Positions 8,420 to 18,200 of a stretch of DNA of 64,000 bases are shown here, piece after piece. The position numbers and the translations under genes were made by a program. The notes under the pieces were generated by a model. The model was given only the letters and a program-made list of their open reading frames with translations. It ran no database searches and was not told where the DNA came from. Position 1 is the first letter of the stretch, and the number at the start of each line of letters is the position of its first letter. Source of the DNA: Rhizobium sp. BK602 (lineage in GTDB: Bacteria > Pseudomonadota > Alphaproteobacteria > Rhizobiales > Rhizobiaceae); assembly GCF_014195095.1 (NCBI RefSeq), contig NZ_JACIBC010000003.1:372001-436000 (forward strand), in the 5' to 3' direction.

Positions 8420-9444
8420 GCGCGTCCCCCTCTCCGTCCGAGAATGAAAGCGAAGGCTGGCGCGCCGACAAGGGCGGTGATCACCCCGATCGGCAGAACC
8501 TGGCCGTGGATCAGGGTGCGCGACAGGATATCGGCCGCAATCATGAAGATGGCACCGATCAATGCCGCCGCCGGCAGAAGCACGCCATGGCGCACGCCCA
8601 CCAGCATCCGGGCCGCATGCGGTATCACCAGCCCGACAAAGCCGATCGAACCGACGATGGACACCATGACGGCGGTCATCATCGCCGAGGTGCCGACAAG
8701 CACGAGATAGATGCGGCGCACGGAAATGCCGAGCGAGGCCGCCGATTCCGCCCCGAAGGTGAAGGCATCCAGCGACCGGGCATGCCAGAGGCAGACCAGC
8801 AGGCCGCAAAGCGCCGCCGGAATTGCCAGCCAGGCATCCGGCCAGCGTACGCCGGAGAGATTACCGAGCAGCCAGAACATGATGCCGCGCGCCTGTTCGG
8901 CGGTTGCCGATTTGGTGACGATGAAGGAGGTGAGAGCGTTGAAAAGCTGTGATCCGACCACGCCCGCCAGAATGACCGCCGCCGTCCCGCGCCCCGCCTT
9001 GACCGCCAGCAGTGCAACAAGCGCAAAGGCGATGAGCGCGCCGAGGAATGCGCCCATCGGCATCGTCAGAAAACCTGCCCCGAAGCCAAGGATCGCTACG
9101 CCGACGGCGCCAGTGGAGGCACCGGCGGAAATGCCGAGAATATAGGGATCGGCCAGCGGATTGCGCAGCAACGACTGTAGCACGACCCCGGACAGGGCAA
9201 GCGCCGCCCCGCAACAGGCGGCCACCACGGCGCGGCTCAGCCGATAGCTCCACACGATGCCCTCGTCGATCGGCTCGAGCGGGTAGCCGGCATGCCAGAG
9301 CCGGTTGGCGACGGTCCTGGCAACGGTCTCGAACGGGATCGACGTCTCGCCGATCGCCGCGCCCAGCCAGAGCGCGGCGACGAGGAGGACGAGGGCGAGG
9401 AAAACCGCGCCTGTTCGCCCGATCGAGGAGATTGCGCGGTTCAC
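8416..9444 (-). CDS. ABC transporter permease, FecCD/BtuC family
   Basis: A 342-residue membrane protein with about ten helices. It shows the family landmarks LSRAVVAACCGAALALSGVV, the QSLLRNPLADPYILGISAGAS segment that contacts the ATPase, and a late GFVGLVIPHAARML loop. It begins with GTG in a GTGA overlap with the upstream binding-protein gene and ends in an ATGA overlap with the ATPase gene, so three genes are tightly coupled. Its expected role is the transmembrane channel for a corrinoid or a similar chelate. Confidence 0.92.
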   Translation of the reverse strand: MNRAISSIGRTGAVFLALVLLVAALWLGAAIGETSIPFETVARTVANRLWHAGYPLEPIDEGIVWSYRLSRAVVAACCGAALALSGVVLQSLLRNPLADPYILGISAGASTGAVGVAILGFGAGFLTMPMGAFLGALIAFALVALLAVKAGRGTAAVILAGVVGSQLFNALTSFIVTKSATAEQARGIMFWLLGNLSGVRWPDAWLAIPAALCGLLVCLWHARSLDAFTFGAESAASLGISVRRIYLVLVGTSAMMTAVMVSIVGSIGFVGLVIPHAARMLVGVRHGVLLPAAALIGAIFMIAADILSRTLIHGQVLPIGVITALVGAPAFAFILGRRGGRA

Positions 9445-10475
9445 TTGCTAAGGCCGGCAGCTTCGATGGCGTCGGCAAGAGCCTCAATGCCGTCGATGGT
9501 ACGGATGGTCGGGTTCATCGCCTGGGCATCCATCTCGAAGACATGGGCCTCCTTGACGGCCGGCATGAGGCTCGCGACAGGGTCCTTCTTCAGAAAGGCG
9601 CGCTTGGCCTCGACGCTATCGAGCGGATAACGGCGGCGCTCCATGGCGCCTGCGACGATCATCGTCGGATTGGCCTTGGCAATGGTCTCCCAACCGACGG
9701 TCGGCCATTCGTCATCGGTATCGATGATATTTTTGATGCCGAGCGCCGTCATGATGTAGCCCGGCGCGCCATTGCGGCCGGCCACATAGGGGTCGGCGTT
9801 CTGCGCGCTGGAGAACCAGAAGACGGCGGAGAGTTTGCCCTGTGCGGAGGCAACCTTGGCCCGCGCCGCCGCCTCGCGCCGCTTCAGATCAGCGACGACA
9901 TCCTCGCCTCTGTCCTGCACATTGTAGATTTTCGCGAGATCGCGGATCTCCTGATAGACGAGATCCATGGTGAAGACCTGATGGCGGACGCCGTCGCTGG
10001 ATGCGGAGTTCTCCTTGCCGACGCAATCCGACGGCGAGGTGTAGACCGGAATACCCAGCTCCTCGAATTGTTCGGGCTTGGCAACCACGCCTTCCGGTCC
10101 CACCTGCCACTGAAACTGGACGGTGACGATATCCGGCTTCTTGCCGAGGACGCTTTCGAAGCTCGGATCGTTGTCCGCGAGGCGCTCGATGCCGGCATTG
10201 ACCGTCTTATAGCCCTTGAGAACCGGTCCGACCCAGAGCGCCGTGCCGACGACCTTGTCGGCGAGCCCGAGAAGATAGAGGATTTCCGTGCTGCTCTGGC
10301 CGATCGAGACCGTGCGCGACGGCGCCTTTTCGAAGCTGATCTTCCGGCCGCAATTTTCCAGCGTCAGAGGGTAGCTGGTTTCCGCCGCCTTGGCCTGGCC
10401 CGACAGGCCGGACACGATCAATGACATGGCGCACAGGCCGGCATAGAGCGGCCACTTGATGATGGTCTTCAACAT
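9441..10475 (-). CDS. Periplasmic binding protein of a predicted corrinoid-type ABC importer
   Basis: A 344-residue exported protein. A Sec signal peptide (MLKTIIKWPLYAGLCAM... ending SGQAKA before AETS) precedes a class III periplasmic binding fold (TroA/BtuF/FecB type), seen in the RTVSIGQSSTEILYLLGLADKVVG start and the NPTMIVAG strand. It captures the ligand and hands it to the permease encoded next. The operon has a cobalamin riboswitch in its leader, the best clue that the ligand is cobalamin, cobinamide or another corrinoid. A siderophore-like ligand cannot be excluded, because the protein is not closely similar to E. coli BtuF by eye. Confidence 0.85.
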   Translation of the reverse strand: MLKTIIKWPLYAGLCAMSLIVSGLSGQAKAAETSYPLTLENCGRKISFEKAPSRTVSIGQSSTEILYLLGLADKVVGTALWVGPVLKGYKTVNAGIERLADNDPSFESVLGKKPDIVTVQFQWQVGPEGVVAKPEQFEELGIPVYTSPSDCVGKENSASSDGVRHQVFTMDLVYQEIRDLAKIYNVQDRGEDVVADLKRREAAARAKVASAQGKLSAVFWFSSAQNADPYVAGRNGAPGYIMTALGIKNIIDTDDEWPTVGWETIAKANPTMIVAGAMERRRYPLDSVEAKRAFLKKDPVASLMPAVKEAHVFEMDAQAMNPTIRTIDGIEALADAIEAAGLSK

Positions 10476-10659
10476 GAATTCCCCGAATGTGATGTGAATG
10501 CCGTCCCGACAAAGCGGTGGCGAATATCAGAATGCCCTATAGGCATTCCGGACGGTCGAATGATCGGCGGGAACCGGGGAATATGGCGCATCGATGCGCG
10601 GCCAAGCGTTAGGGATTGTCATGTCCTGCTCCTGTGTCGGGCTTCCCCGCCCGTGACGA

Positions 10660-10880
10660 TGGATCGATATTCGACGGCAGGTCTCCTGGCTCGCGGATAT
10701 CTGTCGCCCATCTGCCTTCCCGCACCGACCGGCACAGTGGCATGGCGCCTTCCGGCGCCACGAGGATGGACGGCAATCCGCTTACAGTTGCGGGGGCAGC
10801 CACGGTCTCGGTCCCTTTTTGGGTCGTCCTCACCGTGTTCCCTATTAATCCCCTCGGAGTCATCGTCGGGGAACCGTCAC
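10660..10880 (-). ncRNA. Cobalamin (adenosylcobalamin) riboswitch
   Basis: On the minus strand the classical elements occur in order: TTAATAGGGAA (10838-10848) with CACGGTGA, then GCCCCCGCAACTGTAAGCGG (10778-10797), GCCACTG, CGGGAAGGC, and the B12 box AGCCAGGAGACCTGCCG (10675-10691). It ends about 185 bases before the binding-protein start. High cobalamin is expected to switch off the downstream transport operon. The exact 5' and 3' limits are estimates. Confidence 0.95.
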
Positions 10881-10884
10881 ACTC

Positions 10885-10913
10885 AGTTATGACGAGCGCC
10901 ATCGCCACGTCAA
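10885..10913 (-). promoter_or_regulatory. Sigma-70 type promoter of the riboswitch operon
   Basis: On the minus strand TTGACG (10913-10908) is followed after 17 bases by ATAACT (10890-10885). Transcription would begin near 10878, just where the riboswitch aptamer starts, which supports both calls. Confidence 0.6.
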
Positions 10914-11005
10914 GCCGCGAAAATCGCTGCCGGCTGGCCGAGCCAATTCCTATTGAAATGAAACCTGACAATCCCCCTTGGATCGACATACACGGACCAC
11001 CTCAT

Positions 11006-11028
11006 GAAATGTAATAACATTACATTTC
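11006..11028. promoter_or_regulatory. 23-bp perfect palindrome, Zur-box-like
   Basis: GAAATGTAAT (11006-11015) and ATTACATTTC (11019-11028) are perfect inverted repeats around AAC. The shape resembles binding sites of Zur/Fur-family zinc regulators. It lies about 93 bp upstream of the predicted -35 of the riboswitch operon and 78 bp beyond the stop of the flavoprotein gene at 11106. Which promoter it governs is not clear. The rest of the gap (10914-11005, 11029-11105) shows no gene. Confidence 0.55.
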
Positions 11029-11105
11029 CTATCAGCGACAAATGCAATTGTCCATACGGTCGGAAAGAACACTATCCAAAGCCCCGAACAAGCCCACTGT
11101 CGGAC

Positions 11106-12527
11106 TTATCCAAATCGTGCGGCACCCAGCGCGCCGGGCGACAGGAGCGCCTTCAGGCCCGCGGCAAGATCGCGGATGTTTCGGGCCGTATAGAGATCGT
11201 AATAGGGCTGATTCTTCCGGCCGATGGCATGTTCGGCGCTGAAGCTGCCATTAAAATCTTCCACGGCGACCTTGAAGACGAAGTCCCGAAGCCGACGCTC
11301 GAAATCCGCATCTCCGGCAACAATATCGTCCTTCGGGACGACCAGATTGAAATGCACGCCGCCGTCGCCGACATGGCCGAAATCGCAGATCCTGACGGTG
11401 GGAAAAAGCGCCGGCAATTCGGCCCGCATGCGGGCGCAAAACCCCATGATATCACCTCGGCGGAAGGAGAGATCGAAGGCGATCAACCTGCCGGAGTGCT
11501 TGACCCCTTCCGAAAGCGCGTGCCGAAGCGCCCACATTTCATGGGCCGGGCCGACAAAGGCGTCGGCAAGTGGTGCCGCCTCGCTCTCCCATATTTCCGC
11601 GAGCACGGCCTCCAACACCTGATCAAGCGATTGCTCGCCCTCGCGCGGCGCCCAGCTGCGGCTCACTTCGGCCAGAATGACATAGGCCGGCACTTCCCCG
11701 CGCTCGAAGGGATTGCGAAGCGAGGGAACATGGTTAAGGGCGGCGGATATCGCATTGGCCGACATGCCTTCGAAGGCGGAGAGATAGCTGCCCAGCCGCT
11801 CTTCCATGGCCCGCAGAAGCGGCATCACCTCCGCGTCGCCGCGCGGCACCAGATAGGCTGTTGCCACCTGGCGCGGCAGCGGCTCGAGATTGAGCACGCA
11901 TTCGGTGATGATGCCGAAGGCACCCGATGTGCCGATGAAGATCTGCTTCCAGTCGACGCCGGTGTTGTTCTTGCGCAGATCGCTTGCCAGATGCAGGATC
12001 GTTCCCGCTTCGTCGGCCAGCACCACGGTCAAGCCGAGCGTGTTGCGGCGGACATCACCATATTTCAGGAAACGCGAGCCGCCGGTATTGGTCGCGAGCA
12101 TGCCGCCGAGCCGCGGGTCGGCGCCGAGGTCGATCGGAAAGAACAGGCCATGCTCCTCCAGCCTGCGGTTGACGTCGGAAAGCCGCCAGCCTGCCCCCGC
12201 ACGCAAGGACCGATTGTCGATATCGAGCGCAAAACCATCCGTCATGCGATCAAGGCTCAGCACCACCTCTCGACCCGACATGTCCGGCGTGGAACCGGAA
12301 ACGAGGCCGGTATTGCCGGATTGCGGGATGAGCGGGATGCCATGGCGGACGCAATAGGCAACGACGGCGGAAACCTCTTCGGTGCTGCCAGGCCGCAGGA
12401 CCGCGGCTGCCTGGCCCCGATCGTAACGCGCGCCAGTCTCATAGGATGCCAGATCCGGAGCGGCCGTCAGAATACCCTTTTCGCCGAGAAGCAACCGCAG
12501 CGCTTCGACATGCCTGCTTTCGAGCAT
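11106..12527 (-). CDS. FAD-linked oxidase, probable D-2-hydroxyglutarate dehydrogenase
   Basis: A 473-residue flavoprotein of the VAO/PCMH family. The FAD-binding domain holds AAAVLRPGSTEEVSAVVAYC and PLIPQSGNTGLVSGSTP (roughly residues 45-100) and the LGGMLATNTGGSRFLKYGD loop; the FAD-oxidase C-terminal domain ends with SAEHAIGRKNQPYY, a typical catalytic-histidine region. The family oxidises D-2-hydroxy acids. It follows hglS by 10 bases, and HglS makes D-2-hydroxyglutarate, so oxidation to 2-oxoglutarate is the natural next step. The start at 12527 has AGGGAA upstream; an ATG eight codons earlier would overlap hglS and is less likely. Glycolate or D-lactate as substrate is the main alternative. 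Confidence 0.83.
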   Translation of the reverse strand: MLESRHVEALRLLLGEKGILTAAPDLASYETGARYDRGQAAAVLRPGSTEEVSAVVAYCVRHGIPLIPQSGNTGLVSGSTPDMSGREVVLSLDRMTDGFALDIDNRSLRAGAGWRLSDVNRRLEEHGLFFPIDLGADPRLGGMLATNTGGSRFLKYGDVRRNTLGLTVVLADEAGTILHLASDLRKNNTGVDWKQIFIGTSGAFGIITECVLNLEPLPRQVATAYLVPRGDAEVMPLLRAMEERLGSYLSAFEGMSANAISAALNHVPSLRNPFERGEVPAYVILAEVSRSWAPREGEQSLDQVLEAVLAEIWESEAAPLADAFVGPAHEMWALRHALSEGVKHSGRLIAFDLSFRRGDIMGFCARMRAELPALFPTVRICDFGHVGDGGVHFNLVVPKDDIVAGDADFERRLRDFVFKVAVEDFNGSFSAEHAIGRKNQPYYDLYTARNIRDLAAGLKALLSPGALGAARFG

Positions 12528-12537
12528 CAAGATTCCC

Positions 12538-13935
12538 TTATTCCGCAGCATCCGCCATCGTCAGCACCCGGCGGCACGCATCGATCGAGGCCTGTTCGAT
12601 ACCGGCATAGTGATCGAATTCGTTGAGCACGCCTGCCCCGAGATCGGCCTCGAAATGCCTTTGATTAGGGCTGGCGGCGAATTCATGCTGGGCATTGTCG
12701 CCGAGATTCGACTGGAAGATGCCAGCCGCGCTCACAGGCAGAAAATCCTCATAGACGATGGGATCGAACTGAACGAGACCATCGGCGATCCAGGTGTCGA
12801 TATCCCCACTGATTTCACCATGCGCCGCTCTCCCCTTTGCCGTCAGCGAATAGCTGAAATAACCAAGGCCCTCGGCGCGGATCGCTTCCCAGTCATCCGG
12901 GAAAGTCTCGAACGCCTTGGCGAGGGCCAACTCGTAGTCCGCCGCATTCGAGCCGTCCGCCGCCGGACGCACGATGGCGCGCGACGCGTCGAGAAGCATA
13001 TCGTAAAGCGCGCGGCCCTTGGGCGTCAGAGCAATGCCGCGCTGTTCGATCTCGCCGAAACGCGCGGTGTGCGAGCCGGGCTGCCAGGAACCATCGGCGC
13101 CAAGGAAGGACACCGGCTCCTCCAGGGCCTTGAACGAGGTCTGGCGCAGCAGGATCGGGCATTTACGGGTCGGGGGCCCCTCGACAACCGCCTTCGGCAC
13201 GATACCGCGTTCCGGCATACGAGCCTGAACGAGATCGATGTCGAGGGTGCGTGGCGTCAGGTGATTGATATGCGGCCCCTTGAAGGAGACCACATCCGCG
13301 ATCAGGCGATGGGCATCGTGCAGGCGATGATAGAGATCCGCGCCGACATTGGCGCGATCATGCCAGCGGAAGGTTTCGAGCACCTCCGAAACGAACCGAT
13401 CGGCATCGTCCTGTGCGAGGCCGCCATCCCGCTCGGCCTTTTCGGTGAGAGCGACGGCGCTGTCCGTGAAGATCTGCCGCTTGGCGAGGACGGCCTCCGC
13501 TTCGGCGCGCAATGTCTCGTCCGCAATGAGGTCGAGCCGCAGGAGCGATGTGAAGACGCGGAAGGGATTGCGCTTGAGTGCCGCCTCGCCGACGGGCCGG
13601 AACGCGGTCGAATGCACCGGCACGCCCGCCGTCGACAGATCGTAATAGCCGACCGGGTACATGCCCATGACCGCGAAGATCCGTCGCATCGTCGCAAGTT
13701 CCGCGGCGGTGCCGAGACGGATGGCCCCATGCCGTTCTTCCGAAATGCGCGCCAGCGAATCCGTCTCATCGAGGCGTTCATGCAGCGACGGGTCGGCGGC
13801 AAGCGTTTCGGCATTGATATCCGAGACCAGCTCCATGAGCGTGCCATAGGCCGGCACCTCCGTGCGGTACATGTCCGACATGGCGGCGGAAAATGCGTGA
13901 CGGATGTCATCGGGAGAAACATGCGGCGCAGTCAC
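12538..13935 (-). CDS. hglS: 2-oxoadipate dioxygenase/decarboxylase HglS (YdcJ family)
   Basis: A 465-residue non-haem iron enzyme of the VOC-like DUF1338/YdcJ family, known to convert 2-oxoadipate with O2 into D-2-hydroxyglutarate and CO2 in lysine catabolism. Recognisable parts are the N-terminal SPDDIRHAFSAAMSDMYRTEVPAYGTLMELV, GYYDLSTAGVPVHSTAFRPV with the metal-ligand histidine, and the PHINHLTPRTLDID segment. The GTG at 13935 is chosen because GGAAGAG lies six to twelve bases upstream and the protein then starts like family members; an ATG at 13962 would have its GGA only two bases away. It is followed by the D-2-hydroxyglutarate dehydrogenase-like gene and faces a divergent LysR gene. 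Confidence 0.88.
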   Translation of the reverse strand: MTAPHVSPDDIRHAFSAAMSDMYRTEVPAYGTLMELVSDINAETLAADPSLHERLDETDSLARISEERHGAIRLGTAAELATMRRIFAVMGMYPVGYYDLSTAGVPVHSTAFRPVGEAALKRNPFRVFTSLLRLDLIADETLRAEAEAVLAKRQIFTDSAVALTEKAERDGGLAQDDADRFVSEVLETFRWHDRANVGADLYHRLHDAHRLIADVVSFKGPHINHLTPRTLDIDLVQARMPERGIVPKAVVEGPPTRKCPILLRQTSFKALEEPVSFLGADGSWQPGSHTARFGEIEQRGIALTPKGRALYDMLLDASRAIVRPAADGSNAADYELALAKAFETFPDDWEAIRAEGLGYFSYSLTAKGRAAHGEISGDIDTWIADGLVQFDPIVYEDFLPVSAAGIFQSNLGDNAQHEFAASPNQRHFEADLGAGVLNEFDHYAGIEQASIDACRRVLTMADAAE

Positions 13936-14020
13936 GATAGCTCTTCCTTGAAACAAGTTCATTCCTTTTTCGCACAATAATGCTTGTTCCAAGGCTTGTC
14001 TCATGACATCCTCGGCTTAG

Positions 14021-14034
14021 TTGATGCTTATCAA
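14021..14034. promoter_or_regulatory. Inverted repeat TTGAT-N4-ATCAA, candidate LysR site
   Basis: TTGAT (14021-14025) and ATCAA (14030-14034) form a perfect repeat two bases before the lysR start, in the 101-base gap shared with hglS. The place fits autoregulation by the divergent LysR-type protein. Confidence 0.45.
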
Positions 14035-14036
14035 GA

Positions 14037-14948
14037 ATGAATATGCGCCGCAGCCTCACTCCGGATTTCGCCAATCTCCAGACCTTCGAATGCGCGGCGC
14101 GGCACGGCAACTTCACCCGTGCCGCCGAGGAACTGAACCTGACACAGAGCGCGGTGAGCCGGCAGATCCTGGCGCTCGAACAGCAAACCGGTCTGCTGCT
14201 CTTCGAACGCGTGCGACGGCGCGTCATCCTGTCGGAGGCCGGCAAGCGGCTGCTGTCCGACGTGCAGCGCCTGCTCGCCCAGTCGGAACAATTGATGTTG
14301 CGCGCCGTCGCCGCCGCCGACACGGATGAGACGCTCAACATCGCAACGCTTCCGACCTTCGGCTCGCGCTGGCTGATGCCGCGGCTGCCTGATTTTCTTG
14401 CCCGCCATCCCTCGCTCGCCCTAACGATGGAGTCGCGCTCCGAACCTTTCGATTTCGATCAGGAGGATTTCGATCTCGCCATCCATTACGGTCAGCCGAC
14501 CTGGGCCAAGGCGAGCTCCACCTTTCTGTGCAGCGAATTCGTATTGCCGGTCGCAAGCCGCAAGGTATTCGAGACGCTTGGCGCAAGCAGCCCGACCGAC
14601 CTTGCCCAGGCTCCCCTCCTTCATCTCACCACGCGCCCCCGCCTCTGGTCACAATGGTTCGAAGCCAATGGCGGCGCGCCCGGCGATGGTTTTCGCGGCA
14701 ATCGCTTCGATCAGTTTTCCATGATCATCGGTGCGGCCTGCGCCGGCATGGGGGTGGCACTTCTGCCCTCCTATCTCATCGAGGAGGAGGTTCGCACGGG
14801 TGTCCTGGTGCCCATCTTCAATCTGCCTATGGCGACCGAATTCGGCTACTATGCCGTCCTGCCCGAAGGCCGCCAGAGCAATGAGGTGGCCAACGCCTTC
14901 AAGGACTGGCTGATCAGCCAGGTCGAACGTCAAACGACGGCTGGATGA
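14037..14948 (+). CDS. LysR-family regulator (GcvA-like) of the hglS cassette
   Basis: A 303-residue LysR-type regulator. The N-terminal winged helix is clear (FECAARHGNFTRAAEELNL, then TQSAVSRQILALEQQTG, residues 18-55), followed by a linker helix and the two-lobed effector domain, with RWLMPRLPDFLARHP typical of the GcvA subgroup. It is divergent from hglS across a 101-base gap with an inverted repeat, so control of hglS and the dehydrogenase by a lysine-degradation intermediate is likely. ATGs at 14037 and 14043 are both possible. Confidence 0.88.
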   Translation: MNMRRSLTPDFANLQTFECAARHGNFTRAAEELNLTQSAVSRQILALEQQTGLLLFERVRRRVILSEAGKRLLSDVQRLLAQSEQLMLRAVAAADTDETLNIATLPTFGSRWLMPRLPDFLARHPSLALTMESRSEPFDFDQEDFDLAIHYGQPTWAKASSTFLCSEFVLPVASRKVFETLGASSPTDLAQAPLLHLTTRPRLWSQWFEANGGAPGDGFRGNRFDQFSMIIGAACAGMGVALLPSYLIEEEVRTGVLVPIFNLPMATEFGYYAVLPEGRQSNEVANAFKDWLISQVERQTTAG

Positions 14949-15204
14949 TGGCGGCGGGGTGACGGCGGCTCGCCGCCAAAAGTCCGTGTGAACCCACGCA
15001 TAGCCAGCGTGCGAATAATTCGATCATAGCGCTGATGAGATTGTGCTAGTCGTTCCCGTTTCTCTGGCAAATAATCCCGAACAGACAACCGAAACGCGTC
15101 TTTGAGTAGATCGTTCATCGAATCTCGGATTCGATCGGGGACCGACACAGTTCTTTTCCCGAAAGAATCCTCATCACGGATTTTCTTTGGATCGGGAGCG
15201 TGGG
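14949..15204. other. 256-base gap before the xanthine dehydrogenase-like gene
   Basis: No convincing gene was found. A minus-strand frame of 116 codons covers the gap (14930-15280) but overlaps both neighbours, lacks a good ribosome-binding site and resembles nothing I know. No clear promoter or operator was seen. Confidence 0.5.
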
Positions 15205-18200
15205 ATGACAGCGACAACGCAACTACAGTTTCTGTTGAACGGGAAGTCCATCGTCGTCGACGATCCCTCTCCGGAGACATTGCTGGTCGACTATCTGCGA
15301 TCCGCGGATGTCCATCTGACGGGAACCAAGAAACCTTGCGGCCAGGGCGGTTGTGGCGGTTGCACGGTCATCCTTTCCGATTGGCCGGATGGTAAGGTGC
15401 GTCACCGGGCGATCAACTCCTGCCTGCGGCGCCTTTGCTCGCTGCAGGGAATGGCCGTCACCACGATCGAGGGGACGGGCAACCTGCCGCCGCCAGTGCC
15501 CGAATATCTGACCCACCGCCTGATGGGCGGCCGTGCCGGCGCCCAGATCGGCGCAGCACTGCCGGAGGCATTCCTCGATGTCTCCGACGAGGTGCAGCTG
15601 CTGCAAGCATCTCCGGAAGGCGACGGCAAATCCGCTCGGGAATCCCAGGAGGATTCGACGATCAATCCAGTCGCGCACCGGCTGGCGATCAACAATGGCA
15701 GCCAATGCGGATATTGCAGCGTCGGCTTCGTGATGAACATGTCGGAATTCATCACCAACAATCCGGCAGCGACGCAGCAGGAGATCGAAGACGCCTTCGA
15801 CGGCAATCTCTGCCGCTGCACGGGTTACCGGCCGATCCTGACCGGCATGAAGACCTTTGCGAGCAATTGGACGCCGGCGGATCAGGCGGGCATCATGCAC
15901 TGTCTGGAGGACCCGGACATTCATCTGCCGCACGACGCGGTGGTCAATATTCCCGTTCCGACGACCGCCCCTGCCGTTTCCGGCAATCTGCGGATCACGG
16001 ACGGGCCTGTCGAATGGTTCACGCCGGCCAGCAAGGCTGAGCTTGCCGCCTGCATCGCCGATCTCTCCTCGCGTGGAAAGAGCTTCAAGCTCATCGCCGG
16101 AGGAACCTCGTACGGCATATACAAGGAAGAGTTCGAGACGGTCGACGCCTTCGTCAGCCTCGGCAGCGTCGCCGAACTCGCTGGCACCATCGCGTTCAGC
16201 GACAGCAATCTTTTCATCAATTTCCCGGCATCGGCGACCTATGAGGAGCTGATCGCCTTCTTCGAGACGGCGCAGCAGAAACTTCCGGCCTCCGACAGCG
16301 TCGCCGCTTTCCTTTATATGTTGCGCCGGACCGCCGGCCGGATCGTGCGCAATGCGGCCACCGTCGGCGGCAATCTCATGCTGGTACTCCACCACATCGC
16401 CAAGGGAACCGGCGAGCCCTTTCCCTCCGACATCTTCACCGTCATGCTTGGATCGCAGGTGCTGATTTCCTATTGGGAAATTGGGCCAGATGGCGGCTTT
16501 GCCTCGACGGATCAACCTGTGGCGATCGGGAACCTGATGGAAGCGGTGACCAGGGACCCGTCGCTTGCCGACCGTATCGTCCTTCGATCCGTCCAGATGA
16601 TGGCGCGGAATTTCAATGATTTCGGCCTGGTGGCCGAAAAGGTTGCCTTGCGCGAAGTGAACTCCCATACGATCGTCAATGCCTGTATCCGGATCACCCG
16701 GTCGCAGGGCGGCATCGCATCGCCGCTCTTTGTGTTCGGCGGCCTTGGCGCCGCACCCTGGCAGGTACCCGCTGACATCACCCAGCCATTGGTGGGCAAG
16801 GAGCTTACCTTCGCGTTGATTTGCGGCTTCTGCGACACGATAGAGCAAGCGGCCCGCCAGTTCATCGAGGAGTCGGCCGAGCGCATGCGGGGCTTGCCGT
16901 CGGAGGGCTTCACCACCGAATACAAGGTCCAGCTCACCGTCGGCCTCTTCTTCAAGGCGATGGTCAATATCCTCACCAAATGGGGCGGAAGCGTTCCGGA
17001 ACCGGTCCGGTCGGCAGGCGCGATCACCTGGGGCACCTGGGGCGTCAGCGGCGGCAAGCAGGATTACGTGCCGCAAGCCTATAAGGCGCCGGTCGCCCAG
17101 CCCTATATCAAGAGCACGGCGCTCGCCCAATGTTCGGGCCGAATTCATTACACGCACGAACTCGCCTATCCGCACGGGACCTTGCATGCCGCCTTCGTGC
17201 AGAGCAAGCGCGCCTTGGCGCGATTCTCCTACCAATGGCCGGGAAAAGGCTCCGTATCGATAGCCGAGCTTGGCGAGCGTCTCTCCAATAAGTTTCCGGC
17301 TTTCCGACGCCTGATCTCGGTCGACGATGTCCCCCCCAGCGGCCTCAATCTTCAGGGGATGGCCTTCGATCAACCGCTGTTTGCCGACGGCTCGGTGCTT
17401 TACATCGGCCAGTCGATCGCCCTGGTGCTGGCGGACGCCGAACAGGCGGCCAACGGGATCGCGCAATTCGTCTCGCAGAACTGTCTTGTCTATGCGCCGA
17501 TCGACTGGCAGCCGGCATGGCAGGAGCCCATTCTGTCGCTCGAAAGCGCCGTCGCCAAAAACAGCGTCTACCCGGATACGCCCTCGACAGCCTCCTTCCT
17601 GTGCCACATCTGGAAGATCACCAGGCCCCGCAGTCGGTTCGATTGGCTGGCAGAGACAGCCCAACCACCGAAATTCGATCAACCGCCTGCCGTCTACGAG
17701 AACGTTCCGCTCGATGGCATCTCCTGCACGCGCGTCGTCAACAACCAGCGCACCGGCGGCCAGGCTCATTTCTATCTCGAAACCCAATCCTGCCTCGCGC
17801 TCCCGGCCGACGACGGCCGCATCGTCGTCAATTCCTCGACGCAGAGCCCGATGGAAATGCAGCAGACCGTCGCCATGGTGCTCGGGCGGCAATACAACAA
17901 GGTCAAGCTGCAAACCCGTCTGCTCGGCGGTGCCTTCGGCGGCAAGACCGAACAGGCACGCTTCACGACCGGTCCGACGGCGCTTGCGGCAAGCGTGACG
18001 AACAAGCCCGTGCGCCTCGCCATGGCGCGCGATCAGGACACGGCGATGATCGGCAAGCGCCATGCTCTGATCGGCGAGGGCCAGATCGCCGTGGACGACG
18101 GATCACTGCGGCCGGAAGACCGCGGGATCATCCGCGGCATGCATCTGCAGCTCTGGGCGGATGGCGGCGCCTATTACGACTGCTCCTTCGTCGTCACCAA

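Noticed and set aside
11106..12527. Glycolate oxidase subunit GlcD
   Set aside because: No glcE or glcF genes follow, and the position after hglS explains a D-2-hydroxyglutarate dehydrogenase better.
14930..15280. A 116-codon minus-strand frame in the gap before the molybdenum enzyme
   Set aside because: It overlaps both neighbouring genes, lacks a ribosome-binding site and has no known relatives, although its N-terminal half is not obviously low in complexity.
15223..18063. A 946-codon open frame on the minus strand
   Set aside because: It is antisense to the well-supported xanthine dehydrogenase-like gene, has no family features and is of the low-complexity Arg/Asp/Gly-rich type that GC-rich codon bias creates.
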